Shown piece by piece: positions 47,125-56,988 of a DNA stretch of 64,000 nucleotides. Both the position numbers and the translations under genes were made by a program. Location of the stretch: positions 186,001 to 250,000 of the forward strand of contig CAWDLN010000001.1 of NCBI GenBank assembly GCA_963803115.1, in the 5' to 3' direction. The number at the start of each line of letters is the position of its first letter. Positions within the stretch are counted from its first letter, which is position 1. The notes beneath the pieces are model-generated. The model made no database searches, was not told where the DNA came from, and was given only the letters and a program-made list of their open reading frames with translations. The stretch is from DATBGZ01 sp963803115. Its GTDB lineage: Bacteria; Actinomycetota; Actinomycetes; Mycobacteriales; Micromonosporaceae.

Positions 47125-48543
47125 TCAGGCCCAGGCGAGCAGGGATCCCTCGGGATCGGCAAGGAACGAGCCCACGTCGGCCAGGAACTTTGATCCGAGC
47201 TCACCATCGATGATCCGATGGTCGAAGGAGAGTCCAAGTGTGGTCACGTCCCGGACCTTGACCTTGCCTTTGTGTACCCAGGGCATCTCCCGGACCGCTC
47301 CAAAGGCGAGGATGGCCGCCTCGCCGGGCGGGAGGATCGGCGTGCCGGTATCGACGCCGAAGACTCCGACGTTGGTGATCGTGAACGTCCCGCCGGTCAT
47401 GTCCGCCGGAGCTGTGCGCCCTTCCTTCGCGGTGCCCACGAGCGCCGTGAGCGCATCGGCAAGCTCCCGCAGGGTAAGTCGGCCGGCGTCCTTGATGTTC
47501 GGCACGATCAGCCCGCGCGGTGTGGCGGCGGCGATGCCGAGATTCACGTATTCCTTGACGATGATCTCGTTCGTGACGTCCCGCGACGCTTGCGGAGTGG
47601 GACCAGGATCGACAGCGGACCAGGTCGAGTTCACCATTGGGTGCCGGTGCATCGCAAGAAGCACAGCCTTCGCGACGACCAACAGTGGAGACACCCGCAC
47701 GCCGCGCCAATCCGATCGCTCCCGCAGCCGCTCGAGCGCCCTCATCGACCGCGTCACGTCCACGGCCAGGAACTCCGTGACGTGTGGCGCGGTAAACGCC
47801 GACGCGACCAGGTTCTCGGCGGTCAGCTTGCGGACGCCCCTGACAGGGACACGGTGCTCGCGGTTCGGGCCGAATACGGCCACTGTGGACGGTGTCGTGA
47901 GCTGGGCCACCTCAAACCCGGGCTGGCGTTGCACCGTCTCGGTCGTGGAGACGGCCGCGTGGACATCGTCACGCGTGATCGAGCCCAGCGGGCCCGAGCC
48001 GGCGATGCCAACCAGGTCCACCCCGAGATCCCGAGCCAGCTTGCGAACGGGCGGCTTCGCCAACACCGGTCCGGTGGCTACCTCGGGCTCCTCCTCGGCC
48101 GTGTCCTGAGCGACGCTGGAGGCCTTGCGCGGTCGCCTGGTCGCGCTGCTGGCTCGCGGCCCATACCCGACCAGCACCGCGGTCCGGCCGCCCGGGGCTG
48201 GCCCACCGATCATGCCGGGCTCGACCGCGCCCTCGGCGGGTGCGATCTCGACCGCGGCCAACGCCGCCGGCGACGGCTCGGGCAGGTCGCCCGCGGTGGG
48301 GTCGGTGTCGATCGCGATGATCGGCATGCCGACCTCGACGGTCGCCCCCTCCGGATGGAAGATCTTGGTCACCTTGCCGGCCCACTTCGCCGGAATCTCA
48401 ACGGCCGCCTTGGCCGTCTCGACTTCGACGATCGGCTGGTTGAGCGTGACCATGTCCCCTTCGGAGACGAGCCACTTGAGGATCTCGCCTTCGGTCAGGC
48501 CCTCGCCGAGGTCGGGTAGCGGGAACTCCTTCACACGGGTCAT
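47125..48543 (-). CDS. bkdC: Branched-chain 2-oxoacid dehydrogenase E2 (dihydrolipoamide acyltransferase)
   Basis: 472 residues. One lipoyl domain (residues about 3-80) with VEVETAKAAVEIP carrying the lipoylated Lys; a linker; the E3/E1-binding domain KPPVRKLARDLGVDLVGIAG to ITRDDVHAAV; and the catalytic core ending LGLSFDHRIIDGELGSKFLA (HxxxD active site). E2 transfers acyl groups from lipoate to CoA. Start ATG 48543, 2 bp after the E1beta stop. Could also serve as a pyruvate dehydrogenase E2; branched-chain assignment follows the E1 subunits. Confidence 0.92.
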   Translation of the reverse strand: MTRVKEFPLPDLGEGLTEGEILKWLVSEGDMVTLNQPIVEVETAKAAVEIPAKWAGKVTKIFHPEGATVEVGMPIIAIDTDPTAGDLPEPSPAALAAVEIAPAEGAVEPGMIGGPAPGGRTAVLVGYGPRASSATRRPRKASSVAQDTAEEEPEVATGPVLAKPPVRKLARDLGVDLVGIAGSGPLGSITRDDVHAAVSTTETVQRQPGFEVAQLTTPSTVAVFGPNREHRVPVRGVRKLTAENLVASAFTAPHVTEFLAVDVTRSMRALERLRERSDWRGVRVSPLLVVAKAVLLAMHRHPMVNSTWSAVDPGPTPQASRDVTNEIIVKEYVNLGIAAATPRGLIVPNIKDAGRLTLRELADALTALVGTAKEGRTAPADMTGGTFTITNVGVFGVDTGTPILPPGEAAILAFGAVREMPWVHKGKVKVRDVTTLGLSFDHRIIDGELGSKFLADVGSFLADPEGSLLAWA

Positions 48544-48545
48544 CG

Positions 48546-49529
48546 TCACCACTCCAGTGACCGGTCGACGGCGTCAAGAATTCGGTCGAGATCCGGCAAG
48601 TACTCCTCCTCGACCCGGGCGGCTGGGTACGGGATGTCGAATCCGGTGACCCGCTGTACGGGTGCCTCGAGCGAATAGAAGCATTGCTCCGTCAGGCGAG
48701 CCGCCACTTCCGCGCCGAGGCCTCCGCTGCGGGCGGCCTCGTGCACCACAACCGCTCGACCGGTACGGCGGACAGAATCACACACCGGATCCAGATCCAG
48801 CGGCGAAAGCGAACGCAAGTCGATCACCTCGAGCTCGCGCCCCTCGGTTGCGGCCGCCTCGGCCGCCTCCATCGCCGTGCGTAGCATCGGGCCGTACGCG
48901 ATCACCGTTGCCTCAGTGCCCTGGCGCACGACGCGCGAGGCGAAGAGCGGATACGCCGCGGCGATCGACCCTGATGTGTCCACTTCGGACTTTTCCCAGT
49001 AGCGCCGCTTCGGCTCCATGAAGATAACTGGATCGTCCGTCGCGATCGCCTGCTGGATCATCCAATAGGCATCTTCCGCGTTGCTGCAGGCGACGACCTT
49101 CAGACCCGCCGTATGCGCGAAGTACGCCTCTGGGGACTCGGAGTGATGCTCCACCGCGCCGATGCCGCCACCGAATGGAATCCGGATCACGATGGGCAGC
49201 CGTAGCTTGCCCCTCGACCGGTAGTGCATCTTCGCGACCTGGGACACGATCTGGTCATACGCCGGGTAGACGAACCCGTCGAACTGGATCTCACAGACGG
49301 GTCGGTACCCGCGGATGGCTAGACCGACTGCGGTGCCGATGATGCCCGACTCGGCCAGCGGAGTGTCAATGACCCGCTGCTCGCCAAAGTCCTTCTGCAA
49401 TCCGTCCGTGATCCGGAAGACGCCGCCGAGCTTGCCGACGTCCTCGCCCATGATGAGAACCTTTGGGTCGTTCTCGAGCGCCTTGCGCAGGCCCTCGTTG
49501 AGGGCCTTGCCGAGGGTAAGAGTGCTCAT
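48546..49529 (-). CDS. bkdB: 2-oxoacid dehydrogenase E1 beta subunit
   Basis: 327 residues. MGEDVGKLGGVFRITDGL, DTPLAESGIIGTAVGLAIRG, GFVYPAYDQIVSQVAKMHYR and GGGIGAVEHHSESPEAYFAH (active-site His) are E1beta hallmarks. With E1alpha it decarboxylates branched-chain 2-oxoacids using thiamine diphosphate, supplying starters for branched fatty acids. ATG overlaps the E1alpha stop (ATGA). Confidence 0.93.
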   Translation of the reverse strand: MSTLTLGKALNEGLRKALENDPKVLIMGEDVGKLGGVFRITDGLQKDFGEQRVIDTPLAESGIIGTAVGLAIRGYRPVCEIQFDGFVYPAYDQIVSQVAKMHYRSRGKLRLPIVIRIPFGGGIGAVEHHSESPEAYFAHTAGLKVVACSNAEDAYWMIQQAIATDDPVIFMEPKRRYWEKSEVDTSGSIAAAYPLFASRVVRQGTEATVIAYGPMLRTAMEAAEAAATEGRELEVIDLRSLSPLDLDPVCDSVRRTGRAVVVHEAARSGGLGAEVAARLTEQCFYSLEAPVQRVTGFDIPYPAARVEEEYLPDLDRILDAVDRSLEW

Positions 49530-50685
49530 CGGTGCCCTCCCTCGAAGGTGGCCAGGTACTTGGCGAAGCTCTCGCGTTGCTCGTCCACTTCCGGAGAACC
49601 GCCCGGGTAGACGTGTTCGAACATCTCCAGCGGATCGGGATCGGCATCGAGAGCACCCGCTCCCGCAACGAAGTCGCCTCCCGGGTCGCCTCGTCGGCGA
49701 CCTCGCCGAAGTAGCCGTCATCGGCGGCGTCGAGCCGCTCCAGGTAACGACGCAGCCGGAGAATCGGGTCCTTGGCCTGCCAGGACTCGACCTCACTCGC
49801 GATGCGATATCGGCTCGGGTCATCGGAGGTGGTGTGCGCGCCCATGCGGTAGGTGTAGGCCTCGATGAGGCTCGGGCCCTGGCCGTGCCGGGCGTCGTCG
49901 AGCGCCTTGCGGGTGACCGCGTAACAGGCGAGGACGTCGTTGCCGTCGACGCGCAGGCCGGGGAACCCGAAGCCGGCAGCCCGCTGGTACAGCGGTACCC
50001 GGGTCTGTCGCTCGAGCGGTTCGGAGATCGCGTACTGGTTGTTCTGGCAGAAGAACACGATCGGGACGTTGAAGACGCTCGACCAGACGAACGCCTCGTT
50101 CACGTCGCCCTGCGACGTCGCGCCGTCGCCGAAGTAGGCGATGACCGCCTCGCCATCGTCGTTGCCGACCTTGCCGTCCATGGCGATGCCCATGCCGTAG
50201 CCGGTCGCGTGCAGCGTCTGCGCCCCGATCACGATCGTGTACATGTTGAACTTGTGCAGGTTCGGATCCCAGCCGCCCTGGTCAACCCCGCGGAACAGGC
50301 CCAGCGGCATGATCGGGTCAATGCCACGGCAGTAGAGCACGCCGTGCTCCCGGTAGGTGGGGAACGCCATGTCCTGCTTACGTAGTGCGCGTCCGGAGCC
50401 GACCTGCGCCGCCTCCTGCCCGAGCAGGCTGGCCCAGATGCCCAGCTCGCCCTGGCGTTGCAGCGCGGTCGCCTCGGCATCCAGCTTGCGGATCACCACG
50501 AGGTCGCGATACAGGCCTCGCAGCTCGTCGTCGGTGAAATCGACGTCGTAGTCCGGGTGTGTCACGCGCTCACCGTCCGGGGTGAGCAGCTGGACGAAGT
50601 CCGGCTCGCTTGATGATCCTTGCGATGTTTCGTGCGACCGCCGGGGGGTCGTCGACAATCGCGGGGCGCCCTCGCCCTTCGACAT
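49526..50685 (-). pseudogene. bkdA: 2-oxoacid dehydrogenase E1 alpha subunit, frameshifted near its end
   Basis: QRQGELGIWASLLGQEAAQV, FPTYREHGVLYCRGID and VIAYFGDGATSQGDVNEAF (the GDGx24-30NN thiamine diphosphate motif, completed by FFCQNNQYAIS) identify E1alpha. The frame slips at about 49643; with one base restored the end reads DPDPLEMFEHVYPGGSPEVD and FAKYLATFEGGHR, giving 386 residues and an ATGA overlap with E1beta. Start ATG with GGGAG upstream. Because the operon is otherwise intact, a sequencing error is likely. Confidence 0.9.
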
Positions 50686-51075
50686 CCGTGTCTCCCTGTC
50701 GTCCTATGCCCGGCCCTGGGGATCGCCCTGCCGCGCAGTGTCCCGTTCGAGCCTGCCTCACGCGCGACTCGCTGGCGCTCGCCGACGCGCTCGTTGGCCC
50801 TGTCACGTTCGAGCCTCCGGCCGGGCCCTCGTTGGGGCCGGGCTTTGGTGGGAGGCCGGCCACGGGAACGCGCCGCCGCAGGGTATGCGGAGATCACGGC
50901 CTCGTTGCCGCCGAGCCAAGCATGTCAGAAACGTGCTCCCACCTACACAGTGGTCGCCCGCAAAAGAAGATCACCCCACGCAAGGGTGCACGCAGACCTT
51001 TTTGCGGTTTGATGCCTATCTGCACCGAAAGCGCCAACGGGCATTCTCCCTCGGCTGACGCCGCCTAGCCCTGGC
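50686..51075. other. Gap upstream of the bkd operon
   Basis: 390 bp between E1alpha and the Uma2 remnant. It must contain the bkd promoter, but I see no recognisable operator, RNA or gene; long reading frames here are GC-driven shadows. Confidence 0.5.
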
Positions 51076-51394
51076 CTAGCAGATGCTTGCCGGGTCAATC
51101 TCGACGACGAAGGGACGGTGGGCCCGGTCCGGTATTTGCGCCGCTGCGTACTCCTTGCGTGTGAGTCCCAGGTCGCGATCCCGGCTTCCGGGAGAGACCA
51201 CTTCGACGGCTAGGGCGAGGTCGTCCGGAGAAAGAAGGTTCATGGTGCGGCCAGCCGCTGCCGCCAACACACAATGTCGGGAATCACGAGCAAGTTCCCA
51301 TCGAACAGCTCGTGCCGGTTGCCGTCCTCGGGAGCGCCGCTACCGCATCCATGGTCCAGCCGCCAGAAGCGGGCGGAGGCATCGTCCTAGTCAT
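51076..51394 (-). pseudogene. Uma2-family endonuclease remnant
   Basis: An N-terminal piece (GGWTMDAVAALP, then in another frame EDGNRHELFDGNLLVIP) and a later piece (DDLALAVEVVSPGSRDRDLG, LTRKEYAAAQIP) are both typical of Uma2/DUF820 proteins. The middle of the domain is missing, the frame is broken and the end is altered. A good start region (GGATGGAGGC before ATG 51394) remains. The family has a PD-(D/E)XK nuclease fold. Confidence 0.75.
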
Positions 51395-51587
51395 GCCTCC
51401 ATCCTTCGTGGCGAGCGTCGCATCGGACCCCGCACGCCACAAGCGATTCCGGCCTATCCGCTGAGCTTTGCTCGGCCATTCGATCGGTCGAACAGGTCGG
51501 GGACAAAGGACGTAGCCCTCGCGGCTTAACCTGTCACGCTAGCCGAATCAGTTATCCACTGTTGTTGACTATTCACGAGCCGTGGAC

Positions 51588-53198
51588 CTAGTCGGGTCGA
51601 GGCGACGCGTACAACAGACTTGAGCAGCTCTCGGTCTCTCGCACGGTTGCGGCTGGCAACTGGTCGAGGACCGCACGGCCCTGGGCGCGGCCGAGGTTCC
51701 ATTCACGCCATTCATCACGGCCCTGTCCGGACGTCCAATCGGCCATAGTCCGCAGCACGCAGTCCCGCTCCCGCGACGGCAGCTTCTGCACGGCAGGTAC
51801 GGCGTCCTCGGACAGACCCGCGAGGTAAGCCAGGTCGACGTTGCTCGTCCGGTAAAAGCGGTTCACGTTCTGCGCAGCGATCAGCTGGTCCGGGTTGACC
51901 GCGATGAGTCCGACCAACGCCGCGGCGGCCGTGGCCGCGACCGCCTGCGGCAACCAGGCCGCACGGAACCGGGCGCCGGCTAGCAGAACGAAGACAAAGA
52001 TCAGCCCCAGCCACCCCTCGCAGACAGCCACCAGGAGCCGTAGTCGGGTGAGGCCGTAGGCATCGGTGTAGGCCCACATCCGACTCAGCGCCGACGCGAC
52101 AATCACCAGACTCAGCACGGAGATCGACCCCAACAACACGCGAAGTAGTACGCGGTCGGATCCAGACTCGCGGCGGGCGAACCGAGCCGCGAGGCCCAGC
52201 ACAAGCAAGGTCAAAAGGGTCACCGCAAGCAGTTGCCAGAAGCCTTGCCGCGCGTACTCGGCGTAGGTGAGCCCCGCCGTTTCCAGCACGTGCCGGCCGC
52301 CTCCAAAGAGGACAGTGGCCTGGACGGCCACGAACCCGGCGAAGAGCACGACGAGGCCACCGACCGGCACCGCCCATTCAAACGGGCGCAGCATCCGGCG
52401 TGGCTCGTCCTGACTATCGAATGCCGGCGGACGCAACGCGAGGAAACAGGCACCGATCGTGCCGAATCCCAACAGCAGGAAGTTGAAGACCCAACGGGCC
52501 ATCGCGGAACCGTGCACAGTGGGCAGTATGTCGCCCAGCAGCTCGGCGAAGACGGCATCCGCTCCGGCCAGCAGGCCGCCAAAAGCGAGCACGAGCACGA
52601 CGGTGACGGTGACGGTCGCGGCTACCCGACCAGGTGACCAGCCGGCCCGGCCCCTCGCGACGGCGAGGCCCCGGCTGAACCACGGCAGACCCCGGATCGT
52701 CGCGATGGGTACCGTCAACACGGCCAGCGTGAGCGCGCGCAGTGTTCGCCCACCCGAGAGCGCCAGCGCGCCGCATACCACCGCCGTCGGTAAGCAGAGC
52801 AGCCATAGCCAGACCGCCGCCCGCAGTCCGCCAGCAGCGAGTAAGCACAGCGCAAGCACCGCCCAGAGCATCCGCATCGCGGTCGCCCCTCGCCGGCGTT
52901 CGAGTGGTGGCTGGGCGCGCCAGGCCGCGATGGTGATCGCGAACGCGGCAACCAGACCGGTGCCGAACCAGCCGACCCCGGGCCGATCCCACCCGAGCAG
53001 GACGGCCGCCGCGAGCGCGGTCGCGGCGACGGCAAATATCACGGCTGGCCCGGCGATCCCGCCCGGTCCTGGCCACATTGGACCGAACGCGGAATACCCA
53101 GGCCCCGCTGGCGGTGGGGAGGCCGGCGGCGGCAGCTGAGCCTCCGGTTGCGCCGGTGGTGCGATGACCGGGGTTGCGGGGTTGCCGGGTGTGGTCAC
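51588..53198 (-). CDS. DUF4153/DUF4173 multi-pass membrane protein
   Basis: 536 residues. A Pro-rich cytoplasmic start (PPAQPEAQLPPPASPPPAGP) leads to about twelve membrane helices, with EYARQGFWQLLAVTLLTLL and MWAYTDAYGLTRLRL in the second half matching DUF4153/4173 proteins. An extracellular tail of about 100 residues follows (NVDLAYLAGLSEDAVPAVQK, RERDCVLRTMADW). Function unknown. GTG start overlaps the kinase stop, so it is the third gene of a two-component operon and a likely target or sensor partner. Confidence 0.85.
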   Translation of the reverse strand: MTTPGNPATPVIAPPAQPEAQLPPPASPPPAGPGYSAFGPMWPGPGGIAGPAVIFAVAATALAAAVLLGWDRPGVGWFGTGLVAAFAITIAAWRAQPPLERRRGATAMRMLWAVLALCLLAAGGLRAAVWLWLLCLPTAVVCGALALSGGRTLRALTLAVLTVPIATIRGLPWFSRGLAVARGRAGWSPGRVAATVTVTVVLVLAFGGLLAGADAVFAELLGDILPTVHGSAMARWVFNFLLLGFGTIGACFLALRPPAFDSQDEPRRMLRPFEWAVPVGGLVVLFAGFVAVQATVLFGGGRHVLETAGLTYAEYARQGFWQLLAVTLLTLLVLGLAARFARRESGSDRVLLRVLLGSISVLSLVIVASALSRMWAYTDAYGLTRLRLLVAVCEGWLGLIFVFVLLAGARFRAAWLPQAVAATAAAALVGLIAVNPDQLIAAQNVNRFYRTSNVDLAYLAGLSEDAVPAVQKLPSRERDCVLRTMADWTSGQGRDEWREWNLGRAQGRAVLDQLPAATVRETESCSSLLYASPRPD

Positions 53199-54283
53199 GC
53201 GGATAGCTCCGTTTCGATCAGAGGGCTGACGAGATCTGATGTGCGTCGGACCGGCAGGGTCACCCGCACGAGGCAGCCGGGGACGGCCGCGGGCACCGCT
53301 TCGCGGTCGACGACGGCGATCGACCCGCCATGCAGGTTGACGACCCAGCGCGCGATCGCCAGACCGAGCCCGGTGCCGCCACCGGTCGCCCGCTGCCCGC
53401 GGGTGAATCGTTCGAAGACGAGGTCCCGCTCGGTCGGTGCAATTCCGGGGCCCTCATCGCTCACCTCCAAGATGAGCGCGTCGTCGCAGATTCGTCCGGC
53501 CACGAGCACGTGGCCGCCGACCGGTGAGTGCCGCACGGCGTTGTCGAGCAGGTTGAGCGCCACCAGCTTGAGCCGCTCCCGGTCTCCGATCAGCTCGCAG
53601 TCGGCCGGCTGCACCGACTGTCCAAAGAAGACGTTCCGGCTGGCGGCGGCCGCCACGACCCGCGCCTCGGCGACCACCTCGTCAACGAACGGTCCCACCG
53701 GGAAGGAGGTCAGCTCGAGGCGGTGCGCACCGGCGTCGATCCGCGATAGGTCAAGTAGCTCGGTGACCAAGCGGCCCAGTCGTTCGGTCTGGGCGAGTGC
53801 GGTTCGAAGCGTGGTGGGGTCCGGCTCGGCGACGCCGTCCACGATGTTCTCCAGCACGCCCTGCAGGGCCGCGATCGGAGTCCGCAACTCGTGGGAGACG
53901 TTGGCGATGAGCTCGCGCCGGTGCTGATCGGCCGCGGCCAGGTCAGCCGACATCTGGTTGAAGGCATGGGCCAGCTGGCCCACCTCATCCCGAGACGTCG
54001 CTCGCACCCGACGGCTGTAGTCCCCGCGAGCCATGGCACCGGCGGCGGCAGTCATCTCCCGCAGCGGTTGGGTCGTGCCGTGGGCCAGGATCAGCGTGGT
54101 GAGCAAGGACAGTCCTATCGCCACCGCCGAGGTCCCGGGGGCGAACCAACCCGTTCCGATCCAGAAGTAGACCAACCCAGCCAGCCCGGACGCGACCACG
54201 AGAAGGCCGAGCTTCATCTTGATGGAGCGGACCGGATCCAACGGACGGGGCAGGAGCGAGGCTGCCTGGGTAAGGAGTTTCAT
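53195..54283 (-). CDS. Sensor histidine kinase
   Basis: 362 residues. Two membrane helices close together (LGLLVVASGLAGLVYFWIG and AVAIGLSLLTTLILA) leave almost no extracellular sensor loop. Then HAMP (TQPLREMTAAAGAMARGDYS), HisKA with IANVSHELRTPIAALQG (phospho-His), and HATPase with NLLDNAVRHSPVGG (N box), VSDEGPGIAP (G1) and GGGTGLGLAIARWVV (G2). The lack of a sensor loop suggests it senses the membrane or a partner such as the downstream DUF4153 protein. ATGA overlap with the regulator. Confidence 0.93.
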   Translation of the reverse strand: MKLLTQAASLLPRPLDPVRSIKMKLGLLVVASGLAGLVYFWIGTGWFAPGTSAVAIGLSLLTTLILAHGTTQPLREMTAAAGAMARGDYSRRVRATSRDEVGQLAHAFNQMSADLAAADQHRRELIANVSHELRTPIAALQGVLENIVDGVAEPDPTTLRTALAQTERLGRLVTELLDLSRIDAGAHRLELTSFPVGPFVDEVVAEARVVAAAASRNVFFGQSVQPADCELIGDRERLKLVALNLLDNAVRHSPVGGHVLVAGRICDDALILEVSDEGPGIAPTERDLVFERFTRGQRATGGGTGLGLAIARWVVNLHGGSIAVVDREAVPAAVPGCLVRVTLPVRRTSDLVSPLIETELSA

Positions 54284-54993
54284 GACCGGCTCTCCAGGGA
54301 GTAGCCGACGCCGTGCACGGTCCGGATCAAGTCAGCACCGAGCTTGCGGCGCAACGCCTTGACGTGACTGTCGACCGTGCGCGTCCCCGATGCGTCGGCC
54401 CAACCCCAGACCTCGGCGAGCAACCGCTCCCGCGCCAGGACCGCCCGGGGCCGACGGGCGAGGTGCACCAGCAGATCGAACTCCGTGGGCGTCAGGTGCG
54501 CTTCTACGCCGGCTCGGCGCACGCGTCGCTCGGACCGGTTGATCTCGAGGTCACCGACCACAATGGACGTTTCCGCGTCGGTACTCGCGTCCGTACCAGC
54601 GTGTCCATTCGTGGCGTTGCGTTCGGCACGCCGCAACAGGGCGTGGACCCGGGCGGCGAGCTCGCGCATGGAGAACGGCTTGGTGAGGTAGTCATCGGCG
54701 CCAACCGCCAAGCCGATAAGCAGATCGGTCTCATCGCCCCTGGCGGTCAACATGAGCACCGGGACCGGCCGGTCGGCTTGAATCCGCCGGCACACCTCGA
54801 GCCCGTCGAACCCGGGGAGCATCACATCGAGCACCACGAGGTCCGGCCGACCCGCATGGGCGCGGGCCACCGCAGTGGGGCCGTCGTGAGCGAGCTCGAC
54901 GGCGAAGCCTTCGGCCTTCAGACGTGCGGCGAGGGACTCGGCGATGGTCCGTTCATCCTCGACCACCAGTACCCGCCGCTGGTTGATGCTCAT
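54280..54993 (-). CDS. OmpR-family response regulator
   Basis: 237 residues. Receiver domain: RVLVVEDERTIAESLAARLK, DLVVLDVMLPGFDG (phospho-Asp), VLMLTARGDE, ADDYLTKPFSM (Lys). DNA-binding winged helix: LTPTEFDLLVHLARRPRAVL, TRTVDSHVKALRRKLG and TVHGVGYSLES. A Thr/Ala/Asp linker joins them. First gene of the regulator-kinase-DUF4153 operon; the frame is open upstream but ATG 54993 starts the conserved domain. Confidence 0.95.
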   Translation of the reverse strand: MSINQRRVLVVEDERTIAESLAARLKAEGFAVELAHDGPTAVARAHAGRPDLVVLDVMLPGFDGLEVCRRIQADRPVPVLMLTARGDETDLLIGLAVGADDYLTKPFSMRELAARVHALLRRAERNATNGHAGTDASTDAETSIVVGDLEINRSERRVRRAGVEAHLTPTEFDLLVHLARRPRAVLARERLLAEVWGWADASGTRTVDSHVKALRRKLGADLIRTVHGVGYSLESRS

Positions 54994-55087
54994 GTCCGGA
55001 GCGTAAACATCGACCGTGGAGAGCGTCAGGTCAGATTGTGGACGTTCTGTGTGCGGCCAGGCGCAGCCACCCGGATCGCCGGTGGCT

Positions 55088-56629
55088 TCAGTAGGCGCCG
55101 CGCCGGACGAAGACCACGCCGACCGTGCGCCAAAGAATGACCAGATCGAACGCGAGCGACCAGTTGTCGACGTAGTACAGGTCAAGCCGCACCGCGTCAT
55201 CCCACGACAACTCGGACCGACCCGAGACCTGCCATAGGCCGGTCATGCCCGGGCGCACAAGCAAGCGGCGACGGACGTCGCCTAGGAAGTCGCCGTCGTC
55301 GGCCGGCAAGGGGCGCGGCCCTACCAGCGACATCTCGCCCTTGAACACGTTGATCAGCTGTGGCAGCTCGTCGAGCGAGGTCTTGCGAAGGATCCGACCG
55401 ACCGGCGTGATCCTCGGGTCGTCCTTGATCTTGAAGAGGAGGCCGTCGCTCTCGTTGAGGTCAGCGAGGTGCGCCAGCCGGTCTTCAGCATCGGGATACA
55501 TTGTCCGGAATTTTATGACTTTGAAGACTTTGCCCTCCCGGCCGACCCGGGACTGCCGGAAGAAGGCTTCACCGTGGCTGCTGAGCCGGATCGCCAGCGA
55601 TATCACGAAGAAGATCGGCGCCAGGAGTACCAGCAATGTCGCGGCGATGACACGGTCCATGACGTTCTTGACCAGCCACGCCATCCCCGAGAGTTTGGGC
55701 TCCTCCACGTGCAGCAGTGGCAGGCCCTCGACCGGACGTATGTGCACGCGAGGCCCGGCCACGTCGGTCAGTTGGGGCGCGACGACCAGGTCAATACCGG
55801 TGCCCTCGAGCTGCCACGCGAGCCGGCGCAGCTCGCCAGGCTCAGAACGGGCGGAGCCGCAGACTGCGATGGTGTCCGCGTGCAGGTCGCGTACCAGGCC
55901 GAGCACGTCGCGGCCGGCGAAGAGCGGCACCGATGAATCGACCCCCCGGCTCTGCGCGAAGCCTTCCGTGAGATGGATGCCGACCGGCACGAGACCGGCT
56001 CCCGGCACCCGGGTCACCGCCGCGAGGACGTCGCTCGCCTCGGCGTACGTGCCCACCAGCAGGACCCGGTGGACGGCTCGCCCGCGGCCGCGCACGACAA
56101 CCAAGGCCCGTCGAGCGAGCCAGCGGCCGATCATGATGTAGACGAGCGAGCCGACGATCGCGGTGCCGACCGACAACCGGGACAGGTCGATCTTGAGTGC
56201 GAACGCCAGGAAGGACACCGTGGCCGCCGCGGTGATCGACGCGCGGAAGACCCGCTTGTATTCGTCGGCGCCAATACCCAAGTACCGCCGGTCATACGCG
56301 CCGTGGCCCCAAAGTATGAGCAGCCAGCCGACCGGCAAACCGATATAGGCCACGATGACAAAAAGCTGAGGCGAATGCTGACGGAACCCAGAGTCGGCCT
56401 GTTCGAAGATCGAGATCGCGGTAAGGCTTGCTAGCGCCGTTGCCAGCAGGTCCAACGCCACCAACGACGCGGCGTATGGCCGATGCCACGTGGCCAAACG
56501 GGGCATCGGCCGAAACCATGTACTGCGCGGCACGCCGTTATGAGTCTGGGAAACATGTGCTGTGACGTCGACCGCAGTACGTCGCTTGGTTCGGCGAGTC
56601 ACCTCAGTGGGTGAAGGGCGCACGCTCAT
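55088..56629 (-). CDS. Polyprenyl-phosphate sugar phosphotransferase (exopolysaccharide priming enzyme)
   Basis: 513 residues from ATG 56629 (GTG 56713 also possible). N-terminal membrane helices and a nucleotide-binding-like middle domain (VHRVLLVGTYAEASDVLAAV) precede the catalytic domain: FRQSRVGREGKVFKVIKFRT, LRKTSLDELPQLINVFKGEM, SLVGPRPLPADD, RPGMTGLWQVSGRSELSWDD. These are signature motifs of the WbaP/CpsE family that puts the first sugar phosphate on undecaprenyl phosphate. Starts the exopolysaccharide locus that extends to the window end. Confidence 0.93.
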   Translation of the reverse strand: MSVRPSPTEVTRRTKRRTAVDVTAHVSQTHNGVPRSTWFRPMPRLATWHRPYAASLVALDLLATALASLTAISIFEQADSGFRQHSPQLFVIVAYIGLPVGWLLILWGHGAYDRRYLGIGADEYKRVFRASITAAATVSFLAFALKIDLSRLSVGTAIVGSLVYIMIGRWLARRALVVVRGRGRAVHRVLLVGTYAEASDVLAAVTRVPGAGLVPVGIHLTEGFAQSRGVDSSVPLFAGRDVLGLVRDLHADTIAVCGSARSEPGELRRLAWQLEGTGIDLVVAPQLTDVAGPRVHIRPVEGLPLLHVEEPKLSGMAWLVKNVMDRVIAATLLVLLAPIFFVISLAIRLSSHGEAFFRQSRVGREGKVFKVIKFRTMYPDAEDRLAHLADLNESDGLLFKIKDDPRITPVGRILRKTSLDELPQLINVFKGEMSLVGPRPLPADDGDFLGDVRRRLLVRPGMTGLWQVSGRSELSWDDAVRLDLYYVDNWSLAFDLVILWRTVGVVFVRRGAY

Positions 56630-56988
56630 CGTCACGTCGAACAGACCGGCCTTTCGTTCGCAAGCTTCCGAGGCGTACCGGTTCGTCGGAGACCAGTCGT
56701 CCTCTGACGCCACTTTGCTGGCACTCGACCTCGCTATGATCGACAGGTCTCTGCGTGTCCGCTAACTCAGTGTGACATGAACGCTGTCTGCGCGCCGACC
56801 GGCTGAGATTAGTGCGGCGCCAGTACGACTGTCGAGTGATGCCATAACAATCTCCATGTCACGTAAGGACTGTCGCACTGAATCGACGTCCGAATGACCC
56901 ACATGGTCCCTACTCGTTCGTCGCGGCTGTCGCGAAGCCGACGGTCGACGCCGCGGGATACTGACGTATTCACGCCCATGCTATTGAC
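56630..56988. other. Gap upstream of the priming glycosyltransferase
   Basis: About 360 bp between the GT4 gene end and the start used for the priming enzyme. It includes a possible in-frame N-terminal extension (to 56713). Beyond that I see no gene, hairpin or clear repeat; a promoter is expected here. Confidence 0.45.

Noticed and set aside
50582..51068. Plus-strand frames of about 150 codons upstream of the bkd operon
   Set aside because: No ribosome binding site, no domain, and they overlap the start of the well-supported E1alpha gene.
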